DNA of 64,000 bases from Ianthella basta (Eukaryota > Porifera > Demospongiae > Verongiida > Ianthellidae): assembly GCA_964019415.1 (NCBI GenBank), contig OZ025868.1, positions 10,826,623 through 10,890,622 on the forward strand, in the 5' to 3' direction. A program made the translations under genes and the position numbers. Shown here in pieces: positions 12,788-24,869 of the stretch. The stretch's first letter is position 1. Each line of letters begins with the position of its first letter. The notes under the pieces are model-generated. The model worked only from the letters and a program-made list of their open reading frames with translations, made no database searches and was not told where the DNA came from.

Positions 12788-12965
12788 CCAACTGTTCATG
12801 TCATTAGCAGGATTTCTTAATTAGTCGCAAAATGACCGAGAAAAGTGAGGTTCATTGCATATCCCACCAACCCGGCCCTGCTAAGTCGTGATACTAAGTG
12901 GACATAGTTAGATGGCCCATTTGTTCATGTCATTAGCAGGATTGCTTAATTAGTCACAAAATGGA
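12788..12965 (+). repeat. Short direct repeat pair (~130 bp offset)
   Basis: Two blocks at about 12791-12835 and 12920-12963 share TTCATGTCATTAGCAGGATT and CTTAATTAGTC plus AAAATG. They are non-coding. Confidence 0.75.
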
Positions 12966-13119
12966 GGAGGTGTTTGAACAATCACATTTTGACACCAATT
13001 TGTAGGCATTTGCCACTATGCTGGAGCAGAGAAGCACCCGGCCACATGTACACTTGCTCACAACTATCCAGCCACAATATCCAGCTACTATACCACCAAT
13101 AGATAAATACAACCACCAT

Positions 13120-13681
13120 CACCACCACCACAGTGGAAGTTGCAATGAGTAGTATATTATGTGCTACAGCTGCAAGAAAACAGACCACCACATCAGATGC
13201 TGCTACCACCTACTACTACCACCACCACACAGTGCAAGTTACAATATTATGACCACCACATGCATTCCTAGATGAAAATGACCACCACCACCACCACCAC
13301 ACTGTGCAAGTTTCAATGCATGCATTCAGTATATGTACCATTGCTCTAGAAAAAACACCACCGCCACCACCACCACACAGTACAAGTTACAATATCGCAG
13401 CCACCACCACCTGTGCCAGTAGAGTATCTGCGCCAGTTAGTCATAGAAAAAGACCACCAGTGCAAGTTACAGTGGCCCCGGGCCAGCACACGCACCATTC
13501 ACACCACCACATCTGCCAGAAAGTAAATGCGCTCAATGGTTGAAGAAAAAGACCACCAGCGCAAGCTACAGCCGGTCAGAACCTGCACTGCTGCCATTGG
13601 AGTGCACGCTGCAGCAAGCAAATGTAAGCTTGCCTAAGGGCATGCCATTGAATTTCTTCCCATGCACTCTCAATTAAAGCC
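13120..13681 (+). repeat. CAC-rich repeat family, partial units and copy B
   Basis: Partial units with CCACCACCACACAGTGCAAG-type cores lie at about 13210 and 13290, followed by a full copy at 13360-13681 that matches copy A almost base for base. The copy ends GCCATTGAATT then TCTTCCCATGCACTCTC then AATTAAAGCC. The middle piece is the exact reverse complement of the copy-A loop. Confidence 0.85.
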
Positions 13682-13769
13682 ATACCTAGCACATGCTCAT
13701 GAAGGCCGCCAATCCCCCTGGGAATTATTGATATTATATTATATTATATTATATTATATCATTTACTTT

Positions 13770-14975
13770 AGATTACAACCCCTAGGTAGGGGTTGTAACG
13801 ATCAGATCTTTACAGTGAGGCAGATTATGGAGAAGACCATTGAAAAGGACAAGGTGGTGTATATGGCATTTGTAGATTTAGAGAAGGCGTATGATAAAGT
13901 GAATAGGGAAAAGCTATGGAGAGTGCTGGAAGAATATGGTGTTGAGGGAAGATTATTACTAGCAATTCAGTCGCTGTATGAGGGTGGGAAGGCAAGTGTG
14001 AGGATTGGAGATATATAAAGAGTCACAGTGGTTTGGGGTGAATAGGGGTGTGAGACAAGGCTGCACACTATCGCCATGGTTGTTTAATGTATTTGTGGAT
14101 AAGGTGACAAGGGAAGCAAGAGAAGTGTTTGTGAGAGAGGTGAAGCTGTCTACAGGTGAGGTGGGAGTGCTACTCTATGCAGATGACATGGTGTTGATGG
14201 CAGAGTCGGAAGAGGGGCTGCAGAGCAATTTGCAGGTACTGAGTGAGGCAATGGTTAGATGGGACTTGAAGGTTAATTGGAGGAAGACAAAAGTGATGAA
14301 GGTAGCAAGGGAGAGAGGTGACTGTGAAGTAAGAGTTGGTGACCAGGCTATGGGCAGGTAAATGAAATGAAATATTTGGGGGTGATGTTAAGTAGTGATG
14401 GTAGGATGCAGAAGGAAATGGAGGCAAGAATTGGGAATGCTACGAGAATGATTGGAGGAATGAGTGAGGCAGTATTGAGGAGGAGAGAGTTAAGTAAGGG
14501 CACAAAGTTAAAAGTAGTCAATGCCACAATGATGCCATCTTTGTTGTATGGGTGTGAGGCATGGAGCTTCACAAAGCAGCAGCAGTCGAAAGTGCAGGCA
14601 ACGCAAATGAATGTTTTAAGAAGAGTACAAGGAGTAAGTAGAATGGAGAGAATAAGGAGTGAACAAATCAGACAGCATCTTGGGCAGGAAAGTGTATTAG
14701 AGGTGATAAGGAAAAAGCTGGAAAATTGGAAGGGCAAACTGAATGAGATGAGCAGCGACAGAGTGACAAAGAAGGTGTATGTAGGAGAGATTGAAGGAAG
14801 AAGGCCAAGAGGTAGACCAAGGATGAGATGGAGCAATAATTTTAAGTGATTTATGTACTGGTATGTAATGTTCGGACTGATGTATGTTGCCTTAAGACAG
14901 CTTGTTTATTAGGGATGACCTCCAGAAACGTGAGATATGTATCCTTCATGATCAGTGATTGATTGATTGATTGAT
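13770..14975 (+). pseudogene. Non-LTR retrotransposon reverse transcriptase, 5'-truncated and frameshifted
   Basis: Three consecutive frames (to about 14018, 14005-14361, 14367-14849) together make the C-terminal two thirds of a LINE RT. The order is FVDLEKAYDKVNREKLW, then NRGVRQGCTLSPWLFNVF, then the catalytic YADDMVLMAE, then KYLGVMLSSDGR, SLLYGCEAW and a basic GRRPRGRPRMRW end. The gap between the first two frames and the stop at 14359 are disabling. The 5' endonuclease is missing. A GATTGATTGATTGATTGAT tail (about 14957-14975) follows; short tetranucleotide tails are typical of RTE/CR1-like LINEs. Clade assignment is tentative. Confidence 0.88.
13772..13797. repeat. Perfect 12-bp hairpin at the LINE 5' breakpoint
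   Basis: The arms TTACAACCCCTA and TAGGGGTTGTAA flank a GG loop immediately before the truncated RT begins. It may be a remnant of inserted DNA or the edge of another repeat. Confidence 0.7.
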
Positions 14976-15591
<616 letters not shown>

Positions 15592-15679
15592 CTTTGACCT
15601 TTCCTTAGACTTCTAGCTGTTTCTTGCATCCTGGGGTCACCTTACTAATGCTGAGGTGATGCTAAATGGCATGATCAAT

Positions 15680-15778
15680 TAATTACCTTAAAATATTAAT
15701 TTGGCAAGTAGTTCGAGTTCAGGGGGAATTACTTACCTTAAAATATTAATTTGGCAAGTAGTTTGAGTTCAGGGGCGC
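15680..15778 (+). repeat. 50-bp tandem duplication
   Basis: Two adjacent copies share TTACCTTAAAATATTAATTT and GGCAAGTAGTT(C/T)GAGTTC with one or two substitutions. Confidence 0.9.
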
Positions 15779-15814
15779 CATCCGGTGCCCCATGAATTTT
15801 ATAACTCGAAATAC

Positions 15815-16490
15815 TTGTTAATTAGGCCTTTGTTTACGTGCAAGGTGGCACCAAATCCCAAATATAAATGTGCCATAGCCCCATATCATTGCTATGGCAC
15901 ATTTATACTGATAGTGGGTGTTATAATAATTTAATATGAAAACCCAGCAAAAGCTCACGAAACTTTGTAGGCAAGTGCAAGTAGTCAATGAGGCTATGCA
16001 CTCAGCAGGGATTAGTAATTAAAGACTCTGCTGTTCAATTAGAAGGCTGACAAATTAGTGATGTCATGGAACAGTGACATTTTATTGTGACGTCACGCAA
16101 ACGTCACACCCTAGTCAATCCAAAGTATACGGTTCGTTTCATGACGTCACCTTTCGCACCTCAAAGACCCCCTTGAAGCGGCTGGCAGGAAGAAAGGGCC
16201 ACCGCGCATGCTTCTCTTTGGCACCCATTGCCAGGAACTGTGTGCAAGCTCCAAAGGCACCTTGGAATTAGGTGGTTATGCGAGCGTGAGAGGGTTTCAG
16301 ATGATTCTGAGTGCCTACTGTGTGAAGACGTGGAAACAACAGGTACTGGGAAGACACACTGCCTTTGTGGAGGCAGAGCCTTGAGGAAGTGTTCTAAGAA
16401 ACATAAACTCCCAGCTCATTGTGTATGTGCTTGTACACTACAGCTTTCTGTAGTGTGTATTGCACCATAAACTTTAGCTATGGTTGCATT
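15815..16490 (-). repeat. Right copy of the ~650-bp inverted repeat
   Basis: This is the reverse complement of 11655-12310, starting from TAATTAGGCCTTTGTTTACG at its inner end. It differs by an extra block with a small palindrome at about 15863-15907 (TATAAATGTGCCATAGC / GCTATGGCACATTTATA). Open frames through it contain no family I recognise. Confidence 0.75.
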
Positions 16491-17567
16491 TCAGTGAGGA
16501 CGGGCAGCACCTTGCAGTCACAGGGGTGAACAAGGTCCACAACCATAACATCAGCAAGGTATGAATGAATGGTGCATTGAGCCCATTTAGATTTGTTACT
16601 GCATAGATCACGTGGCCATGATGTTCAAACTTTATATATTTTATATGTGCAGGCAATATATGATCATCTACCACTCCAACGTCAGCTAGGAGCTGACATC
16701 AGCACACAAACCGAGGGTCTGCTGAAGATGAAAGTGAACAAACAAGATGCTCCTTCAGCAGCATCTCACTGAAGTAACAGGCAAGGTAATGCCTAAATTG
16801 CCTCAGCTTGAGGAAGCCACCGAAGTGAAGAGTATGGTTCTGCAGATCGTGTTGTGCAGAATTTCCTGCACTACAGCGACACACACACACCGACATTCAA
16901 TTTACTTTCAAGTGCTTGTGTTTTATATAGTGCATACATACATATATACATTCCTCATATTGCCACATTTGTATTTGTACTATTGAGCTAGTTTGTTATA
17001 TGCACAAGTTTAGTTTAGGACTGTGTAAAGTTGAAATAGTAGGCGTGCTTATGTATAATGTGAATGGTAGGACATGCCAGTATGAACTCTGAGTTTATGT
17101 GAAATGAAACAGCCAAAGAATGGAGTGATCCAAAACAAGCAGTTGAGTTTAGAAACCTGTGGGGCTGCTGCCCCATCTCGACATATTATCGCTGCTTTGT
17201 AATTTTGTATTTTACTTCTGCCTATGCCGTGAACACACTCATGCACACAAATGAACACAAACCTAAAGAGAAGCACAAATAAACTTATGCACACATGTCA
17301 ACTGCACGGAACGCGCACAAACATATAGTCTCGCATCCAGCCCCTATTTACCGCAAATGTATTCTTGCACAGCAAGCCTATGGCACTTTTCTCTTACGTG
17401 TACTCCAGGCTGACTTTGGTTGCCCTGCCGTATTCAATACATCAAATGAAGCCCATTCATGGCCTTCAATTGCTCTTCACCGTCACGCTGTGGCTAGTTT
17501 CGCCTAAGTGCGCTAATACATTAAGATAGGAGACGCCATTTTGAACCGGGCACATTCCTAAATAGAC
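16491..17567. other. Gene-free stretch 5' of the Gypsy element
   Basis: This is where the 5' LTR and primer-binding site of the Gypsy element should lie. I could not match any part of it to the proposed 3' LTR at 21158-21463, so the 5' end is probably lost or strongly diverged. Confidence 0.4.
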
Positions 17568-18430
17568 GTGATGAGTGTGACATCTGATGAGAATATTAAT
17601 TTTTGGAAGGAGCAGGTGATTGGGAAGCTAACCGAACAAGTTGCAGCTCTGACAACAGCGTCACTTCGCACTACCAACCGGGAGCAGAGGCGCTGTTTTG
17701 CCTGCAACCGGGTCACATGCAACGCGACTGCCCTTTACACCACCAAGGCTCAGAGGTTGCCGGTGCTTCACATGTGGCAAACAAGGTCACTTGGCCAGAG
17801 AGTGCCACCAGGGAAACGACCAAGGGGCGTCTGTCAAGGCGCCCCCATCCTCCACAGTAAGCACTCACAGCAGCATGGTCACAGTGGTAGCTACAAAGTC
17901 AAGGGTAGCCACTGTGTGGGGTGAACTGGGAAGCACCAGAGTGGAGGTGATGTTGGACTCTGGCTCATCAGTGTCTCTGGTGCAGCAGCAGGTGTTGTCA
18001 AGGGCGGGAGGTGTTGAGCAAATCGAGGGTGAAAGACACCTGCAACTAGTGACCGCATCAGGAGCTCCCCTACCAATTCAACCATTGTAGAGGAGTATCG
18101 TGACCTCTTCTGAATGGCTCCTGGTGCGACAGACGTCACCTGCCACTTCATTCCCACTACAGGAAATCCTGTCAGGGTGCCGCCTGGACGCATCCCAGCC
18201 CAGTACCAAGAGGAAGTTCAGAGACAGCTGGAAGAGATGCTAAACCAAGGCGTCATTGAAGAAAGTAGCAGTCCATGGATGGCACCGGCGGTATGTACGT
18301 AAGAAGTCCGGTGAGCTGCGCATGTGTGTAGACTATTGTGAGCTCGAAGTGAGGGCTTCTCAGCTGGCTCAGGCATCAGAAAGGGTTGGTTCTCTAATAC
18401 CAGCTTCACAACAGGGTTGAAAACCTTGCC

Positions 18431-18463
18431 GACGTTTCGACCAGATGCTCTGGTCTTCTTCAG
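18431..18463 (-). ncRNA. Hammerhead ribozyme-like motif, minus-strand arm
   Basis: An exact reverse-complement copy of the motif at 18491-18523, lying in the left arm of the same palindrome with the same unpaired A. Confidence 0.6.
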
Positions 18464-18490
18464 GGCGAAGATGACCAGAGCATCTTCGCC

Positions 18491-18523
18491 CTGAAGAAGA
18501 CCAGAGCATCTGGTCGAAACGTC
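18491..18523 (+). ncRNA. Hammerhead ribozyme-like motif, plus-strand arm
   Basis: CTGAAGA (18491-18497) is followed by helix II, GACCAGA (18499-18505) paired with TCTGGTC (18509-18515), and then GAAA and ACGT with the expected cleavage after GTC at 18523. One unpaired A at 18498 departs from the canonical core. The very short self-complementary ACGT for helix III is what minimal, dimer-forming type I hammerheads show. Self-cleavage is inferred only. Confidence 0.6.
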
Positions 18524-21157
18524 GGCAAGGTTTTCAACCCTGTTGTGAAGCTGGTATTAGAGAACCAACCCTTTCTATTGTGAGCTCAATAAGCGTACAA
18601 CAAAGGATGCATACCCACTTCCATTGCCCGATGAAGTTCAAGATCAGTTGGCAAGTTCCGTGATCTTCTCCACATTAGACTTCAAGAGTGGGTACTGGCA
18701 ACTACCCATGCATCCAGAAGACCGTATGAAGACAGCCTTTTGCCTGGGCCAGGTCTAGGGCTGTACCAGTTTTGCAGGATGCCATTCGGTTTGTCAGGAG
18801 CACTCAGTTCCTTTCCAACGTCTTATGGACAAAGCGTTGCGAGGTCTGACTTTTGCCACCACCTACGTGGATGACATCTTGGTACACTCAGCAAGTGAAG
18901 AGGAATACAAACAACATCTCAGAGAAGTGTTTCAATGCCTGAAGGAGGCAGGCCTAACATTGAAGGGAAGGAAGTGCCACACTGGTCTGACCGAAGTGTC
19001 CTACTTGGGGCATGTGTTCTCAGATGTGGTTATGCTCCCTGACCCGCAGAAGGCCAAGCAGTGAAAGACTGGCCAACACCAACCAGCATCACAGAGGTGC
19101 AGAAATTTCTGGGCTTAGTATCGTACTATCGGAGATACACCTGTCAGTTTGCAGACATTGCAGCACCCATGTATGCCTTGACCCGGAAAGGTGCATCGTT
19201 TGTGTGGACCTCAGAGTGTGTACAAGCCTTTGCCACGCTAAAGGACAAATTGATGACTGCACCAATCCTGGGTTATCCTTGTTTTGACCAAGACGCTAGC
19301 CAATTCAAACTGCAAACGGATGCTAGTGCAGTGGGCTTGGGAGCCACTCTCAAGCAGGAGGGTCATGTGGTAGCCTGCACCAGCTGAGCACTGACAGGAC
19401 CAGAGCGCCAGTATAGCGTTATCCAAAAGGAGTGTCTAGCCGTGGTCTTTGCACTGAAACAATTTCGACACTACTTACTGGGGCATTCCTTTCAGCTCAT
19501 CACTGATCATGCACCTTTACAGTGGCTGTCAGCACAAAGATGGAAGGGATGTTGTGCCGTTGGGCTCTAGCTATGCAGGAGTATGACATGCAGATTTTGT
19601 ATCGCAAGGGAGCTGTCAACACCAACGCGGATGCCCTCTCTCGACGCAACTGGCCAGAAACAGACCCATGTGCAGTCACGTTAGCAATGCCACACACCCT
19701 CCCACAGGAGCTTCGCCAAGCTCAGCAAGCAGACAGTAACGTTTCTAAGTTGCTACAAGCTCGTTCCTAGTCCTCACTCCGCCCCACAGGGATAGAATTG
19801 TTGAAGCAACCTATGCAGCACTACAGACAATTGTGGTCTCAGCTGCAGGTGAAGGATGGTATTCTGTGCAGGTGCTACTCCCCAGAACTGACATCAGATT
19901 AGATCATGGTCCCCATCCACTCAGACAGTCTGCAGAAAGAAGCACTCCGACAGAATCATGATGCTTCAGGTGCGGGACATCAAGGTCCAGATTGCACATT
20001 GAAGTGACTTTGCCAAGAGGCATACTGTTTTAACATGGCACGAGATGTTGACCAGCACTGCAGGGAGTGTACCACATGCCAACAAACAAAGCCACCTGCA
20101 CCTCAGCATGTTCCCCTCACCAATGTGCCCATTGGGAGACCATGGTAAATGGTTGCCGTGGACATTCTCGAGGTTCCAGTGTCCTCCAGAAACCACCGAT
20201 ACCTATTGGTGGTGCAAGATTACTCCACCAAATGGACGGATGCCATTCTCTGCAGGACCAAACAGCTAGTCGAACAACAGAGTAGCTCGTGAAGTTGTTT
20301 GCAACGTATGGCTAACCAGAATCCCTCCATTCAGACCAAGGGCAAAATTTTGAGAGCACCATTTTGCGCCAAACATTGGAGGCATTCGGTACCAACAAGT
20401 CGCGCACCACAGCTTACCACCCGCAAGGAGATGGTCTCGTTGAATGTTTCAAGAGATCTCTCTTACAGATGTTGCAGGCATACATTGACAAGTACACAGA
20501 CTGGGAACAATATCTACCACTGATATTGTATGCATATCGCTCAGTGGCCCACTTATCCACAGGAGTCTCTCCATTTGTCCTCATGTTTGGGTGACAACCC
20601 AAAATCGCGGATCTCTCATGCCCAATGGCATTTGACAAAGAAACTTATCAAGCTCATGTTCCTGCTAGGTTTGCTGAGTTGCAAGACTTCGTGGAAGCCA
20701 ACATGGTCTCAGCAGCAGAGCACCAAAAGGCCACTTACGATCAACGAGGCACTCCAAGTTCACTCCAAACAGGAGACACAGTCTGGTTATCTTGGTCTAC
20801 AGCAGGCAAGTTAGAACCTCGGTGGGAAGGAGAATGGAGCGTCAAGTCAGTCAAGAGCCCCTGTACAATGGAGATTACAGATGGCCAGCGCACCAGGGTA
20901 GTTCACGCTGATCAGCTAAGACATTGAGTGCAGCTCAGTGTCACGGTAGATCCAAATAGGGCAGACTCAAGTCAAGGCTTGCAACAAGGCTGGCATCCTC
21001 CACAAGTTGATCACATAGTCTTTTCACCAGTGCAACCACCACTGCCACCTCCACCACCGCCACCACCTGAACAATCTGTCCTGCATTATCCTCAGAGAGA
21101 CAGACGACCCCAAACCGCTTGGTAAGCTCGGGGTCGAGCTTGAACTAAGGGGGAACG

Positions 21158-21463
21158 TGTGTAGAACTGTTACATATGTATGAACAGTGTGTGCATACTT
21201 ATCTTGTGCTTACCTTGTGTTGCTGTACTTTATTGGTCTTATGATGTCATAATAGGTTTTGTATACGCATGCGCAGTGGCTTTGACCTCATATTTGGAGG
21301 GAGCCAATAATTTTGTTCCATGTTACTGTTTGGCCTTTGTCCACCTTGCGAAATGCAGCGCACCAGTCACATATGCATGTACTATACTCATCTGAACACA
21401 AAGCCATACCATGGAAACTCAAAATGAAAAAATATAGGGGCTACCTGCAGCAGCCCCGTAACA
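21158..21463 (+). repeat. Candidate 3' LTR of the Gypsy element
   Basis: A purine-rich AAGGGGGAA tract just after the pol frame is followed by TGTGTAGAACTG. A matching CA end occurs at about 21463 after GCAGCCCCGTAACA. The position and the TG...CA ends fit an LTR. The upstream partner was not found, so this remains a proposal. Confidence 0.45.
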
Positions 21464-21519
21464 AATGATTATCTAAAAGTCATTATTATGTCCAAAACAA
21501 AGTGAGCATCAGCACTTAC

Positions 21520-21555
21520 TTGGTATATTAGTTGAAGGAGTGCTTGCATTCAGCT
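21520..21555 (-). CDS. 36-nt microexon, possible linker of the adhesion GPCR
   Basis: The acceptor ATGTGCAG and donor GTAAGT bound 36 nt that encode ELNASTPSTNIP when joined to a phase-1 exon, and leave phase 1 again. It can join the FN3 exon at 25948-26211 on its 5' side and the Ig exon at 9993-10295 on its 3' side without a frame break. The Ser/Thr/Pro content suits an extracellular linker. It is short, so chance is possible; the splice sites are good. Confidence 0.45.
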
Positions 21556-21652
21556 CTGCACATAAAGAAATGGAATTATAAAGACACAGAATATAGTAAA
21601 CTTCAGTCCTGAATGTCATTAATGTATGTACACAAATGTTTTTGTATCTTAC

Positions 21653-21716
21653 AGCACATCGATCACCAGATCAGCCACCAGATTGGGTTGATATGTGATA
21701 GTATAGTCACACTCTC
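21653..21716 (-). CDS. Possible extracellular exon of unknown domain
   Basis: The acceptor TTTCTCAG opens a phase-1 exon reading GECDYTITYQPNLVADLV, ending at a GTAAGA donor (phase 2) or at an in-frame TAA three codons on. It cannot join the microexon at 21520 in frame. It may therefore be an alternative or terminal exon, or a false positive. Confidence 0.3.
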
Positions 21717-22787
21717 CTGAGAAATGGTTTCAGACTTTTAGGTAGGCCGAAACTGTCACACGAAGTACAGACAGCACAGAAAAAGGTGTTCAACTAACAT
21801 ACTCCTAGCAGGCTAATTATGATGCACATATTGACATTAAAATAATCAAATGGTAAGCAGTGTTTTGAGTAAAAGCACAACTGTCAATAAAAAATTCAGG
21901 TGCAGGGGGTTAAGACTTGAGGGTTTTTGCTTACCGTTACAAATGATGATCTATGACATAATAGAAAAGCTTCCTACATTATGAACTTGTGATGCAACCC
22001 AAAGAAGCAAAAACACGTCGCCATTTTTCTAAAAGCCTGAGTGGCTAGGAAATTCAATCATGTCTTTGTACACACCAAACCACTAACTATAGTGTGTGTG
22101 ATGAAGTTTACTACTAGCTCAGTGTTAACTCTCACTTATTGTCGAGCCGAAAGGTGAGGCAAGTAATTGTGATGCGCAGTCGTCTCCCGTTTGTATATAT
22201 GTATATCCGTCCCAGTCAACCCATTACACCAAGATTGCGCAATAGCCCGGTCTTCTCCACAGGCGCTCATGACAACAAAAAGCTCTACTTGGCCACCACC
22301 GGCACAAAACTGCTCAATACTCCACTTCACTGCTTCACGCTGCATTTAGATTGCTGTTAACGTCGCCCATTGCTCCAGTGAGGGCTACACGCCTGTTAGC
22401 AATTCCACCATATTGGATGACGTCATTTTCCCGCGTGGCCAGGAACATTTCCACTTTCCCTCAGGTGAAGCACAAAATGCGCACTGTGTTGGCTAAGCAG
22501 GGACGGGCTTCCCTGCACAGCTCCAAATATGTAGGTGTCGAATGCACAGCACGCACACTTTAGCCGCAAGACAAAGAAGATATTCAGCCTCTATTCTTTC
22601 ATCGCTTCAGAGCGGCCATTTTGATGATGTCATCAGCGGATGCAGCGAGGCCTACTGCATACTTATGTATGCCCTAGTTATACTAGCCTAGAGGTCATTA
22701 GGGTATCAATCACATGTTTATAGTATATATGGGCTTACAGCTGTAGAGCGTTTGGTTGCTGCTGCTTAACATTGAAGTGAGTTGAAA
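21717..22787. other. Gene-free stretch
   Basis: No recognised exon or transposon protein. The region around 22140-22640 is less AT-rich with several short open frames on both strands; none resembles a known family. Confidence 0.4.
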
Positions 22788-24230
22788 TCAGTGAGTTGCG
22801 AGCAGTACTGTCATTTGTGTGTAGTGGAGTGCCTGAGGATCATAGGACCAAGAGTGGAGGACTTCGCAGCAAATGACAAGAAGTTCCGGACAGCAAAATC
22901 GCAGAGTACTGGATAAGTCGAAGAGAACGAGTAACAGTGGCTGAGTTCCCAATTTGGTGAAGGCGCTGTCAGAGGATAGGCAGCAGTAAGAGGATGAGGC
23001 GATGCGTAAGAATAGCAGGTGTAGTTGCGATGGAGACCTTGTTAAAGATTGTGCAAACGCCGAGCCCCCGAAGGGATGGAAACACAGCAACAGGCGTTGG
23101 GAGGTGGTTGTATAGCAGATACCTACATGATATTGCACTTGACCGATGCTGATGACATTGAGGTGCATCTGACGACATTTGAATGTGTCATGAGTGCATA
23201 CGTAGTGCCTAAGGAGAGATGGTCCATCCACCTTGTCCCCCAATTGACAGGAAATGCTCAGCAAGCAAATGCAGCAATGCTTAAGGACTCTGTCAGAGAC
23301 TATGTTCAACTCAAAACAGCTAACCTCTGCATTAGAGGTTTCGCACAACAACCCAAAGGGGGAGAGACATTCCACAAGCTGGCCACTAGGCTCACTTACT
23401 GCACGTGGAAGTGGACACGTGACTTTATGTACCATGGTGAACAAACTTTGGAAGCCATAGTGGAGGAACAGCTCATACTGACTCTACTATAAGAAATCTG
23501 GGTGTGGGTTCATGAATGGAAGCCCAATTTAAGCCAAGTGGTGGAACAGCTTGCTGATGATTAACAGCAGGCCCAAAGAACAGGACCTCTTGATGCTGGT
23601 GGGGAGCAGCACAGGCACCCGGGAAAGCAGCTGAGAGGTGAGCACATGGGCAAGTACTGCCATGTTTATGGTAAAGTGGGGCATGTGGTCAGGGACTGTG
23701 CGCAGGTGGGTACCATGAGTAGTGTAGCTAAGGAAGCCCCCTTCCCCAAAATGGTAGACCCACTGCTTGAATAAAATGCTGCAACTGCCAGCAGTAGGGG
23801 CATATTGCTGCCAAGTGCCTGGCCAAGGTAACCCTATTCGACATTAAGCAGGAATACAAGCAAGACACGACCAAGAGTGAAACCTAAGTGGAACCACCAG
23901 CCATTACAATTAAAGGGAGGTTTGCCAGCATCCCGGTAAGTGATATGAGCCTGGACACTGGTGCAGAACAGACGATGTTGCATAGGGTGGTAGTACCAGA
24001 AGAGAGCTTCACCGGAGAGCAGGTAGTGATCAGGTGTGCATATGGGAACACTAAACAGTACCCTTTTGCGCTGGTGATTGTGAAAGTGGCAGACAAGTCT
24101 GGGACCTGTATCATTTTAGCTGGCTGCATACCTTTGTAGGTTAGAAGGCAGCACAATTTAGTGTGGAAGATGGCTTTTGCCATAACTCCCCCGTGTTGCT
24201 GGCCAAGTGGGGCAGATGCCATTTTCAAAT
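22788..24230 (+). pseudogene. Second Gypsy-like element, gag-protease relic
   Basis: The frame 23049-23492 contains a SCAN/gag-like helical region (DIEVHLTTFECVMSAY, WSIHLVPQLTGNAQQA). About 160 bp later is a degenerate zinc knuckle YCHVYGKVGHVVRDCAQ, whose second cysteine has become Y. The frame 23888-24139 carries a retropepsin active-site motif, MSLDTGAEQTML. Stops separate the pieces and no RT follows. It differs in sequence from the element at 17.5 kb, so this is an independent relic. Confidence 0.78.
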
Positions 24231-24521
24231 TATGTATCCAATTCCACTGGATGAAACCGGCGTGACTAGTGCCATTGCGAGCAGCTGCATACTGCTTCTG
24301 GAGGCTCCTTTCCCGTTGTTTTACACCACAGTGGAATTCTTTGCCTTGCTCTACAACTTACTGTGGTATTTGGGTTGTGGAATGAGTTATTTACAGTGAC
24401 AATACAATTTCTCAATTGCAAATTGGAGCTAATTCTATCAATAGCTACCAAGGAAGTTAAAATAGCTAGTATATCGTGATCATAGCTCATGCTCCAAAAA
24501 ATGCAGAAACTAGACATATCG

Positions 24522-24711
24522 AAAATGTAAGGTGTAGGAATGGCATAAAAAGGACAGAAACAGGTAAGGGCTGTTACAGCATTGACCATCGTCCCTACAT
24601 TCAAGGGTGTAGGACTATACAGTGCAACATTATTGCATGTAGGGACCATGGTGTAACAGCCTTTACTTGTTTCTGTCCTTTTTATGCCATCCCTACATCC
24701 TTACTACTTTT
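24522..24711. mobile_element. MITE with long terminal inverted repeats
   Basis: Inverted ends read inward AAAATGTAAGGTGTAGGAAT then GGCATAAAAAGGACAGAAAC and TAAGGGCTGTTACA. The right end is the near-perfect reverse complement, so most of the 190 bp can fold. A further half end (CTGTTTCTGTCCTTTTTAAT) lies at about 24831. The same family forms the larger element at 54.7-55.7 kb. No coding capacity. Confidence 0.85.
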
Positions 24712-24869
24712 GTAGAGAATTTTTTTAATGTCTCGTCTTTACTCGAGACTATTAATATTGTTATCTACTAATATCGTTAGTACAACCAACAGCGAGTCCA
24801 CCAGGGCCTGGCATCGCCAATGTAGCTTTACCTGTTTCTGTCCTTTTTAATGTAGCTTCAGTGTGTATA

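Larger units (their letters stand above)
18346..18587. mobile_element. Palindromic Penelope-like (hammerhead-bearing) insertion in the Gypsy RT
   Basis: The RT reading CVDYCEL is interrupted here and resumes as YCELNKRT. The 13-bp CTATTGTGAGCTC lies at 18333-18345 and again at 18575-18587 and is read as a target-site duplication. The insert has two perfectly matching 96-bp inverted arms (18378-18473 and 18481-18576) around ACCAGAG, plus about 32 bp unique on the left. Each arm contains a hammerhead-like core: CTGAAGA, a 7-bp stem GACCAGA/TCTGGTC with loop GCA, then GAAACGTC. Such cores mark the terminal repeats of Penelope-like elements. No protein is encoded. Confidence 0.8.
17568..20927 (+). 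pseudogene. Ty3/Gypsy retrotransposon gag-pol, decayed
   Basis: Domains appear in Gypsy order. A short gag remnant (17568) is followed by a CCHC zinc knuckle CFTCGKQGHLARECH (about 17767-17811) and a retropepsin with MLDSGSSVSLV (about 17950). RT runs from PVRVPPGRIPAQYQEEV (18175) through STLDFKSGYWQLP to the catalytic YVDDIL (about 18866). Next come RNase H (KLQTDASAVGLGATL, about 19308; HAPLQWL), integrase pieces (AYHPQGDGLVECF, about 20415) and a C-terminal part ending VVHADQLRH. Stops and frameshifts occur near 18114, 18295, 18760, 19064, 19385, 19770 and 20300-20600. RT is also split by the palindrome at 18346-18587. Not functional. Confidence 0.93.

Noticed and set aside
12445-13681. 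CRISPR-like array
   Set aside because: Repeat units vary in length, spacers are CAC-rich rather than unique, and the context is a eukaryotic intron.
22788-23444. 218-codon minus-strand frame
   Set aside because: Antisense shadow of the Gypsy-like gag frame, which carries the recognisable motifs.
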